From the NCBI GenBank assembly GCA_030685235.1, contig MU839275.1, positions 1 to 52,904 of the forward strand: 52,904 nucleotides of DNA, read 5' to 3'. Position 1 is the stretch's first letter. Each line of letters starts with the position of its first letter. The notes under the pieces were generated by a model. That model did not search any database. It was not told where the DNA came from and saw only the letters and a program-made list of their open reading frames with translations. Source of the DNA: Copromyces sp. CBS 386.78. Its lineage: Eukaryota; Ascomycota; Sordariomycetes; Sordariales; Sordariaceae. Both the position numbers and the translations under genes were made by a program. Of this stretch, positions 43,301 through 52,904 are shown one piece after another.

Positions 43301-46300
43301 TTAGTCTACCCAGGGAGGGATTTGAGTCTACCCAGCTATCCATTTCGAAGTTACATAAGTATTATTACGGGGCAGGCGAGGATATGCACATCATTTCCAA
43401 ACCACCCAAACAGCCTTAGCGTGGTGGAGATTCCCCTCAGCACCCCACCATCACTGGCGGAAATGGTCCGTGCCTTGTCTATACGCAGTACATAAAGCCA
43501 TAGGCTACCGCAATCTTGGCATCCACCTGCCGACTGTGTCGTCGTCTGGACTTCAGGTATCGTCATGGTAAGTTAGAACAACGACACATTCTCTCCGTAC
43601 GATTGGACACGGGGTTGGATGGTCTTGATCTCCCCATGGCAGCGCAAACAGGAAAGATATCGATTTATCAGCTGCTACGGCCGGTGATCACCAGACATTG
43701 TAGCTTGGCTTCAGCTGGCTTAGTATCATTATTGATGAGGGAGGGAGGGAGGGAGCTTCGATGTGACGACCGGCGCCCTTGGATGGCCTATCGAGGTTAT
43801 CAAGGGCAATGTGTTGTGGTTGTTTACAAGTCAAACTATTGTGGTGGATTCAAGCGATAGGCTCTAGCACTTCTTTGGTTCGTAGCCCAAGAAAAGCTGC
43901 GGCCTTGACTTCCCTGGTTGGAAGTTCATATATGTTAGGCCGCTTCGGAGACCTAGTTCGTGGAGTAATCATGATATTAACCTAGCCGCCAGTATCTTCT
44001 TCACTTACTTGATGGAGGTATTGCATAGGTAGGTCCGAGAAGCTCGGTTTCTCGCCGCTCATTAGTCCAGGCCGTCGGGAGGAGCCTCCGTTGACGGCAT
44101 TAAATTCCGTCAAAACTGACCAAGTCCACTTCACATTAGCCGACCTGCTCGGGAAGCGCCAGGTACCAAGGCTAACTAGGCCATGTGAGCTAGCTTAGTC
44201 CAGGCTTCGTTGTCAGTCAGCGGCAGCGGGTAGTTTGAAAGCGTCCCGGTCTGAGACAACTGTGATCAGAGTTCCGCGCTGATGGGTCCAAATTGCTTGA
44301 GCTGATGACACTGACAGCCCTTGACACGGTTTGATCCACGAAGCCTAGAAAACGGCCATCGTTTTCGGGGGTTTCCCTGGCGCACTCCCTTGACTAAGCT
44401 CTACCCAGAGCGTTGACTAGCGGATTCCTGTTCTACAGCTGCAACGGCCAACTTCTTGCCAAAAAAGTAAGGAACTCGGTCATTCGTGATAGCGAAATGA
44501 TTTTGATAAACCTCTCACACCGGAGCGCAGGCCCGGGTACGACGTAACGCGGCAGTCTGTCAAGTCCAACTGTTACTTTTGTATTCTCGAGTGACATGGT
44601 CTGCGGGACCGAAGAAGACCTGTCACCAAGTAAACCCAGGTACACACTAAGCTTGGCTGTATCAGACAGACCTGCTTTGCCATGGCGTACTTTTTGCGAA
44701 TAATTCGCCAGGCCGATCTGTGCTTGACAAAGAGCTGGCTCTACATCGAGCTCATGATGTCGAGGCCAGATGAAAGAGTTAAGATAGATGAGAGGGCGCA
44801 CTGCATGTTGAATGAAAGCCGAATGGTCCCTGGGGAAAAGGACCCTGTGGCTGAGAGTTCGGGTATAATTGCCAACTATATCCAATCAGGAATGTAACAT
44901 CTCCAAGCATGTCGCCATGTACACTACTTCTCATATGTGCCGGGTTTCAGCTCCTTCGCTCATGGAAAGCTTGTCGGGCAAGTTGGTTGAGCTTGGGTCC
45001 ATGCCCGTCCTGGCGACAGATGGGGATTGGCGATGGCACGGGATTGACTGATGAACTTGACCAGGCATCTGCATCGAGTAGCTGTGGTACCACATATCTG
45101 TTGATGCCGCTGTATTGCTGAAGGAAGACGTGGGAGATAAAAGATACAAGTAAATGAGATACTGACCACTTAGCAATGCTCTGAGAGAAGCAGTCACCAG
45201 CCCCAAGCCATCCGACAGCCACTGGTCAATCTTCTGGTCACAAATTCTCCGGGCATCCAGTCCCAATCCTGCGTTCGTCCAACCATATACAGCGTAGCAG
45301 AAGGAAGCAATGCGGGTGCCGATTCCCCGGGCAAGTGGTGCGTCCCAGCATCCGTACCTTGGGGAACGGCAAACCCCCCTCGCATCCGTCAACCCGAGGG
45401 TGCGGACTGGCGACACCAAGTGTGATCCCGACCTGCATAGCCAAGCCATCATTGGCCGGGGTAACGGTAAGGGCGAGCATGGGGAGAGTGAAAAGGTATC
45501 AGTCTCAACTTGACTTCATCACTCATTGTGATGTGCCTCAAGAGTTGAACCGCTCTGGTCCGAAGCTTTTCGGTCTGCCCCCCTCATAGCCGGACAGCAA
45601 GGCGTCCATCCGACGCAGAGAGAATGGGAATGAATATGGCAAATCTGAAATAGAAACTAGAAGATCCATGCGCAAGTGATGCTCGGATGTCCATGTGCGA
45701 GTTCGATCGGGATGACCGGAGCAGAGAGGAACTGGATCAACCGGGCAATTCGTTGTTGTCAAGTTCACTGCGGCGGTGATGTTGAACATGTCCTCTGGTG
45801 CGTGCACTATTACGTAATTTACAGCTCATCGTAATTGTTAATACGGAATGCGCTGCGACCGCTCTGCTCAGTGCAGGTTGGTGCCTGCACCCTGCCAATC
45901 CCGAAACGGTAAAGCGTATTGCGGAGGACCGGCAGGGTCTCGGCTGCCCTGTGAGGCTCTGCGACAAGACATGGGAAATGGTAACAGGAGATCTGAAGAA
46001 GCTCTAGCAGGTAGTACCTTAGACTCTCCTCTTTCATCACCTGCATCGACATGGTCACCACAATTCGCATCTTGGAAAATGGCCTCGAGAAGATGGGCAT
46101 TGGAATTCCAGCATATTGCTCTTGTGTCGCACCTTGACCGTTGAGCTTGAAGGCGGCAAGCCACTCTATTACGACAAACTGGAGGTGGCTGGCAGGTTTC
46201 AGAGACATGTTTACTTCGCGGCAACATTCCCGCTCGGCATCATGGGCATGAGATTTTGGATGTTGGCTGAACTCCAAGTTGAAGCGAAGCGGAGTGTATC

Positions 46301-46980
46301 GAACTCCAAGTGGTCACAGTGACCAAAACAAAAACGACGGGTAAAATTCACGCTTCCGAGTAACACCAAGACGAACCTGGAAGGTGCTCACCAAGTGTAA
46401 AGATGCCCCGACAATGGAATGAACCTGGAAGTTACCTACAAGTAAGGAAGGAGGCAGCACAGAAGGGGGGGCAGAACGGGAAGGAGCCCGGGCTTGAGGC
46501 ACCGGTTCGGACTGCCAAATTCTCCCGACGAAGCACCAAGTGGAAGGGACTCCCATCTTCGGGACCGTTCGTGGTTGCAGTTGTTCCAGTGTTCCCTCTC
46601 ACTCGACTGTACTTCAACTAGGTTTTGTTGAACTCCGAACTCACAACTTGAAGTTTCACACAATCCCGTCACGTTCACCTACGAACCATCGACCCCTTCG
46701 AACACTCATTCGCGTTCCCCCGTCACTTCCCTTGGTTGGATGATAATCACCATTGATTTCTTCTCACCCAGCGTTACTCTACTTTACCAGGTTCACATCC
46801 TGGCTGACTGGTTTCAGAATAAAGCATGGAATAAACACAGAGGCACACCAAGGCCCAGGTTTCAGACACCGAAAGGGTTCTAGCAGGCACGGCCCGGTTC
46901 ATTCATGTCCCTTAGTGCGCAAATGAGAGTTGCTGGGTCGTAGTATAGGGCACCGTCCGCGAGTTCCCAAGGAGGTTCGT
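40393..46980. other. Long gene-poor stretch (6.6 kb)
   Basis: I cannot support any protein gene. Frames of up to 171 codons (40,857-41,372 plus; 44,433-44,885 minus) have no motifs or codon bias. Composition is normal and not RIP-like. Contents I can name: a MITE at 42,885-43,336, a GAGGGAGGGAGGGAGGGAGC run near 43,736-43,754, a perfect-stem palindrome TTGACGG...CCGTCAA near 44,091-44,114, and the approach to the right RIP island. The region may hold RNA genes, divergent repeats or decayed genes. Confidence 0.5.
42885..43336. mobile_element. MITE-like element with TA target duplication
   Basis: 452 bp. Both ends begin GCTGGGTAGACTCAAATCCC; the first 51 bases of the inverted repeat are identical, followed by a further imperfect match ending in CCAGCCAGCCAGCC. 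TA flanks both sides (42883-42884 and 43337-43338). The motif CTGGGTAGACT occurs twice within each arm. The interior has no coding capacity. A non-autonomous Tc1/mariner-type element, different in sequence from the two other MITEs. Confidence 0.88.
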
Positions 46981-49900
46981 GCGCACAGTACCCACTATAT
47001 AGTGAGACTTGTACGGTAAAACGCAGTTGGTATCTATCCTTAAAGTCTCCTAATCGCTAGGAGAGTCCTAAGATCAGTTAAAAAGCCTAGAACCCTATTA
47101 ATCCTAGACTAAACCTACAATCCTCGACAACCCTAGCTAATTTAGTTTAAAAAAGTACGGAAATACTATTAAAAAATACGAAGGTACTTTAAAAAAGTAT
47201 AAAAGTACTTCGTCCCGTATTAAAATATTATTAAATTAAATTAATAAAATAACCTTTTATATAGTAAAGATAATTAATTTATTAATAATTAAGTTGCTAG
47301 ACTATTCTATTTAGATTTAAAGAGATAGGGAATTAAGTAAACTTATTTATAGCCGTCGGATATTTATCGAAAATAGTAATTGCGCCGATATATATATAGT
47401 AGAAGTTTAAATATTATAATAGAACGTCCTTCTATATTAATATCCCGATAATATACAATAATTTAGGATAGGTATATTTAGATCTATATCCTTAAGAATA
47501 TTTTCCAATAATTGGGCCGTAATTTACCGAATTTACTAGACGTTATTAAATATTATTAATAATTAATAATATTACTAACGATATAAAACGTTACCTATAT
47601 TTCAATTTCGTAATTTGGATTTCTAAATAGCCGGCTAATAATTTTAAATAATTTAAAATATTTAATAATAAAAGGGTAATATATATATAATAATAAGAAG
47701 TAGGATATAATAATTTAAGGATAGAGAATAATATAGTATATTTATATAAATATAATATAAATATCGTTAATTCCGTTTAGCTTTAAATATTTAGAGGATA
47801 GGATGCAAATAAATTAAAAGCCGAATTTGTAGAAAAAGTTGAAAATACTAATAGAAAAAAAAGACTGGAAGTATTGCGAAAAAAAAAAAAGGCTGGAAAT
47901 ACTATAAAAAAAAAAATCGGAAATAAGTATCGTTAATATTAATATTAATATAGTAAATAAAGGAAAAAGAAATTAGGGGAATTAATCTATATTAAACGAA
48001 TTATACCGGTTAGAACGAAAAAATAAGTAACGTTAAGTATATTAGAAAAAAAGAGAAAGAGGGGGAGAAAGTATAAATATTATTTAGCTTTAATTTTTAA
48101 AAAATTTAAAAAAACGGAAATTAAATAGGATATTGATATCCGGATTAAACCTACTATTGTAAAAAGGATTATTGTCCTCGGCCTACCTCTATTCTTCGAA
48201 AGGGATATCGGGGGGAAGTATAGCCTAGTAGAAATATTAATTAAAAAAAGGAAAAAAAAAGAAAAAGAAAATCTTATATAAAGAATTTTATAGGTAACCT
48301 TAACGTTAATCTTATTCTTATTCTTTATAAACTCTTTCGATAAATAAATAAAAAAAGAATATTTAATATTATAGAATATATCGACTATATATCCCTAGCC
48401 CGAAAAATTATATTTAATTCTATCGCAATATATTGTATTTTAAACCTATTTAAATATACCGGGCTTAATTTATTCGGGTATAATTAATAATAAATTTCTA
48501 TCTTTATTAATATTCTTTTTATCTTCGATAAATTCCTTTTAGGGGTTAAATATTAATTTTTTCTTATAAAGAATAAATATTATAAGTACTAAATTATAAA
48601 ATATAGATTTAATCTAATACTTTCCTAAAGGTTTTAATTTTATAGTTATATTGAAATTAATAATATTACGGACGTAATAAAAGAATTAATGGAAAGAATT
48701 ACTGTTTAAAACGGATAATAAAAGATAGCGAAGTTCGGCCGCGCTCTCTTTATTATCCTTTTCTTCGGTAAGGTCGATAAAATATATATTAGATTTAGCT
48801 AGCTTAATAACTTATAATTAAGAAAAAATATATAAATTAGCTTTTATATCCTTTTATAAACGATAAAGGGTATATATATTTATATAAATATAATGCTATA
48901 AAAAATTCGTTTTTAAAAATAAAAAATAATATTAGATAAGAGTACGAATTTAAATGAAACGCTTAAATGAAATAGGGGTTTTTAGAAATACTTTTTTAAT
49001 ATAAAAGCTAGCGAAATCCGGGTTATATTATAAAAATAAAGAGAATTTGTAAAATTTTTTAACTTTATTATTCTTTACCGTTGTAAAACCTAAAGTAAAT
49101 CTAATAGTTTATACGTCTTAATTATTATTATTAATATTAAGAATAAGAGTTTCGGGTTTATCCGAATTTAAATTATCGATAATAGTACGGCTGGTAATTT
49201 TATTCTATCTTAATTTAAGAGGAAGGTTAGTATATAACTTCGCTAAATTCTCTTATATTAATTTATAAAATATATTCGGGTATTTATTTTCTAATAATAT
49301 ATTACTAATATTAGGAGTAGTAGGCTCGGCGATTCAATTACTTAATATTATAATAAGGCTAGTCGCCGAAGGGTTGGACGTCTTTTAAATATTAGAAGTA
49401 TTTCCTATACTCGTTATAATATTGGCTTTATTATCCTCGGAATTAATAAATATTTCCGCCGTAATATTAGGACGGGTATAATTAGTAGTAGTATTACTAC
49501 GGATTATATTTCCCTAGACGGTTCCTCTTCGGCCGCGAAATAATATTAATTTTAAAGTTCGATTCGGAGTGCTAAGCTATATAAATAAATATATTAATAA
49601 ATAATTAGAAAATGAAATTCAATATTTAAAGATATTTAATAAATAAAAATAAATAAATAAATATAATATTTAAATATAAAAGATATTATATAAATAAAAA
49701 CTAACCGATATTCTATCGCTAGATTCCTCGACGCTTCTATAACGACGTTTAGAAATCGAATTAATAGTAATAGATTCTATTCTAGTATTTCTTTAATTAA
49801 AAATAATAAAGCCGCAATTAGGACGTTTAAAAGGCGGATTATTACTGCCGCCGCCGCCGCCGTTAATTAGGTTGGTAGGCTTAGGAGGTATTGCGAATAA

Positions 49901-52812
49901 CTTTCCGGTTAGAAATTTTAATAATATAAAAGTAAATTAGCGATAAATTTTATAAAAAATAAGGAAAAATTCCTAGCGACGAAAAATAAAAGAAAGGAAT
50001 AGAAATAATATTTATAAGAATATTCTAAATATAATATATTATATTATTAATTAGCGAAGCGGATTAAAAATATAATAATAATAATAAAGTTAATAAACGG
50101 GAGAAGGTTTAGGATTTTACGTCATATCGAATAAATAATAAAAATAGGAATAGAAAGGATTCGAATAAAGGGCAATAAAATTTTCGTACCCTAATTAGTT
50201 AATTGCTTAATTTATTATATGCCGCCGGCGAAGTTAGAGATAAAATAAGATAATTATAATTTGCCCCTAATATTAAAAAAATAAATAATAATGCGTATAT
50301 AGTATATTATATTTTCAATTATAATATATTACCTAAATACTAAATCCTACTAAATCTTCGTAGAAAAGACAAGTTATCGATTAGTCCGGTTTCTTTTTCG
50401 TCTTCTTTAATTTTTTCTAATAAATTAACGTCGGTATATCCTTCTATATTATATTAAATTCGATTAGATTCCCGACTCTTCTTTTATTCTTATTTCCCTT
50501 GCGAATAATCTTTCTTTAAACCCGACGCATTAGAAGGCGGCTTTTATTTATAATAATATATATCGGGTTAGTCTATATATATATTTATATCCCCGTAGCA
50601 TTTACTAATATTTTTCTCTAAATAAATATTACCGCCGGAAAAATATCGAACTTTTTTAGGAAAAGCGCCTATATATATTAATATCGGCCCGTTCAAATCC
50701 GTTGCAATATTAGAACCAATAAGCGGCCTATATAACAATCCGTCCCAGAATTTATAAATATCGACGACAATAAAGAAAATTCGGATCGTAATATATATTA
50801 GAATAATAAAAGCGATAATAATAGTAATAAAGGAGAAGATAAAGAAGAGGATAGTTCGGACTCTAATAAAAATTCGGACGAAGAAGTCCTCTAGGATATT
50901 GACGCTACATTTAGTACGCTAGATATAAATAATATAAATAACAGTACGCTATTATTATATATATATATTCCCGGAATTATAGAATAAGAATTTAAGAGAA
51001 CTATAAAGTATAACGACCGATTAGATAACGATAACGACGAAGGCGACGAATTTATCCGATTTAAATAAGAAATATTTAGCAATATTCTAAATAAAGAAAA
51101 TAATAACGTTAATATTATTGGTTCTATATCCGGCCTTATATCCGGCCCTATTCCGGGATCCGGACTAAAAACCGTTATATTTTCACTTCCTACTTCTATA
51201 TTTACTCCTTCACTTAAATATAATTATAAATTAGAAGATTAATCTAAACTTATTATTTATTTTATTAATACCGATTAAATTCCCAACTTTAAAATAATTA
51301 TCGGTCTTTATACCTATTTTATAAAGATAAGCGACCTCGAATAAACAACCCTTCTTAAAATTATCGAAATTATATACGACGACGAAAGGAAAAAAGTTAT
51401 AAATATTATAAAGTTATTTAAACGGGTACAAGTAATTAAAGAAAAGGTCGAATAACATTTACCTCTTTTACCAATATATATAGTAGAAGTACTATTTAAA
51501 TTCGAAAAAATACCAACTATTATAGCCGGCCGTAAAGAATAAGAATTCTATAAAAGGGAAACGGCTATTACTATATTATAATATTTTAATTTCGAAATAT
51601 TATATATACATATATTATCTTCTAATATTGTTAAGAATATATATTCCGGTATAGCCTATTTTGTAAATAAGCCTATAGAATTATAGGAAGCGTATTATTA
51701 GTCCGGCTCTATCCGAACTATATCCGGTTAATATACCCACTTTATATTTATAAATAATAGAAAAAGAAAGGCTATTTTTCTATTGGACTAGATTTTTTTT
51801 ACATATAGAGAGGAAGACTATACCTATATAAAAGGTCTTAAAATTAAAGACAATAAAAAAACTAATATATATATCGGTCGTATATATAGGGTGGGCCTTA
51901 ATTACCAGTCTTATAATAAATTCGAGCCTAATTATATTACCTTACAATTCTAAAAGGGTTTTCGCCGTATAAATCTCGGTAAAAATAACGTAAAAATTCC
52001 TAAATATATCGACGACGCGTTTATTAATAATACCCTAGGCGCAAAAATAATAGAAGACGAGGTTCTATTATACGATAGACTTATCTATATTCTAAAGGAG
52101 TATATTATTTATCCTTATTCTATATAGGAGGATATAATATAGGGAAAAAAGTTGGACGATTTAAATTAATATTCCTTTAATAAAAATGCCCCTACTAAAG
52201 GAAAGGGAAAAAGTAAGGTAAAAGCCCTAATAAAACTAAAGAAGTAGAAGATTAATTACCCGAAATATATTATACCTTAACTAAGCGCAGCTAGAGATAA
52301 TATAGATTAATTTGCCTATTAGATTATACATATCCGTAATAGCTAATAGGATTTTGTAGCCCTTTATTATATATATCTAATTTGTATAGTATTAGAAATT
52401 ACTAAATATAGGCGAATATAGTTTGAGGAAGATTAGGATTAAGAAAAAACGGATATCCCTATAAAATTAATACCGTTAATAATATTTATTAACGGATTTA
52501 ACCTATTTCGGAATACTTATCGAAGCCTAATTAAATACTATATTACGCTAATTATATTTACCGTATATAATTAACGCCAGCGAAATAATACATTCCCAAT
52601 CTTCTTATCCCTATATAGATTAATTATTAACGAAGTACTAGATTAATTATATATATTTATTCCTTTAAAAAAAAGTATAAATATTAATATTAAGTGGGAA
52701 TAGACTCTACTTTATATTTTTACTTTAATATATATATATAATATAATTCAGTAAAACGGCAATTCTAAATAGCTTAATATATTTACTACTAAGTTCTATA
52801 TATAATATTTTA
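46981..52812. mobile_element. RIP-mutated DNA-transposon island
   Basis: From about 47,040 the sequence becomes strongly AT-rich and almost free of CA/TG while CG persists. The right part carries a transposase relic in plus orientation (separate entry). The left part (47,100-49,700) has minus-strand frames interrupted only by RIP-type stops around 49,000-49,560 (reading RFTLGFTTVKNNKVKKFYKF near 49,050), perhaps a second protein of the same or another element. A GCCGCCGCCGCCGCC run lies at 49,848-49,862. The right border is abrupt, at the terminal repeat (52813). Confidence 0.8.
50660..52812 (+). pseudogene. KDZ/Plavaka-like transposase relic, 3' truncated
   Basis: One plus frame can be followed for ~2.1 kb with stops that are nearly all TAA/TAG at likely Gln codons. 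It begins with an acidic Ser/Asp/Asn-rich region (about 50,740-51,070), typical of the N-terminal part, and shows around 52,490-52,790 the block FINGFNLFRNTYRSLIKYYI, RQRNNTFPIFLSLYRLI and IQQNGNSKQLNIF. To me this resembles the catalytic-core entry of Plavaka-type KDZ transposases (family form DGFxxYRNxYRSLxGxYIT...RQRxxxFPxTLGPHG...GDxPQQNxNxG). The frame runs straight into the terminal repeat at 52813 and stops soon after, so the C-terminal half is missing from the window. Assignment is from memory of motif pattern, without a search. Confidence 0.6.
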
Positions 52813-52898
52813 GAGAATGTCTTTTCGCACCGTAATGAATGTCTTCCGGCACCGTAGCCCCACCCTTCCCGCGCGCCAAGGCACACTAATGCACCCCA
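52813..52898 (-). repeat. Right copy of 86-bp inverted repeat found at both window ends
   Basis: Reverse complement of 1-86. It begins abruptly with GAGAATGTCTTTTCGCACCG after RIP-mutated DNA and keeps its CA/TG dinucleotides. The outer portion carries a 10-bp insertion relative to the left copy between CTAATGCAC and the CGCGCG block. The last six bases of the window lie beyond the match. Confidence 0.85.
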
Positions 52899-52904
52899 AA
52901 AATT

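Noticed and set aside
44433..44885. 150-codon minus frame
   Set aside because: No family recognised and no codon bias; overlaps plus-strand frames of similar quality.
50891..51082. 63-codon minus frame in the right RIP island
   Set aside because: Antisense to the acidic region of the transposase relic; serine-rich only because of the complementary composition.
1..52904. Starship-type giant transposon
   Set aside because: No DUF3435 tyrosine-recombinase captain gene is visible near either end; the ends carry a RIP-mutated gypsy element and a KDZ-like relic instead, and the cargo is conserved housekeeping genes.
1..52904. CRISPR array, bacterial operon or viral genome
   Set aside because: Spliceosomal introns, a nuclear tRNA intron and eukaryotic gene content exclude a prokaryotic origin; no regularly spaced repeats of CRISPR type were seen.

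Overview
The window is nuclear DNA of a filamentous ascomycete, most likely a sordariomycete (probably Sordariales). Signs of this are short GT-AG introns with CTAAC/CTAAT branch sites, a fungal Mediator subunit 5 gene, compact C-rich coding regions, and two AT-rich repeat islands in which CpA/TpG dinucleotides have almost vanished while CpG remains. That last pattern is the signature of repeat-induced point mutation (RIP).

Layout. Positions 1-86 and 52813-52898 form an inverted pair of 86-bp repeats facing each other across the whole window. About 590-7860 is a RIP-destroyed Ty3/gypsy LTR retrotransposon (two LTRs; gag, protease, RT, RNase H and integrase relics). From about 8000 to 46,980 lies an unmutated genic block. 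From about 47,000 to 52,812 is a second RIP island whose right part carries the relic of a KDZ/Plavaka-like DNA transposase, cut off exactly at the right terminal repeat.

The central block holds ordinary housekeeping genes: SPT4 (+), KIN17 (-), a 14-3-3-like gene (-), a small Cys-rich conserved gene (+), a broken gene with an inverted duplication, a conserved-looking His/Gln-rich gene (-), a giant intronless SANT/low-complexity protein of 2020 aa (-), a DUF4202 gene (+), an FMN-dependent alpha-hydroxy-acid dehydrogenase gene (+), an intron-bearing tRNA-Val(UAC), Mediator subunit MED5 (-, five exons) and a conserved fungal protein (-). Several act in nuclear gene expression (Spt4 elongation factor, Kin17, Mediator, SANT protein), but they are separately transcribed and I see no cluster logic. 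Three MITE-like elements with long inverted repeats and TA target duplications (22.6, 31.4 and 42.9 kb) and smaller foldbacks are scattered between genes. Long gene-poor stretches occur at 13.3-18.0 kb and 40.4-47.0 kb.

Most noteworthy are the paired terminal repeats, which escaped RIP and contain tandem 22-bp subrepeats; the giant SANT protein with about thirty PPSN units and five W-x-A-D/N-C-T motifs; a 93-nt in-frame, stop-free intron in the DUF4202 gene that would add a membrane-like segment if retained; and a 122-bp-arm hairpin built from a duplicated coding fragment. I found no sign of a defence system, biosynthetic cluster or giant-transposon captain gene.
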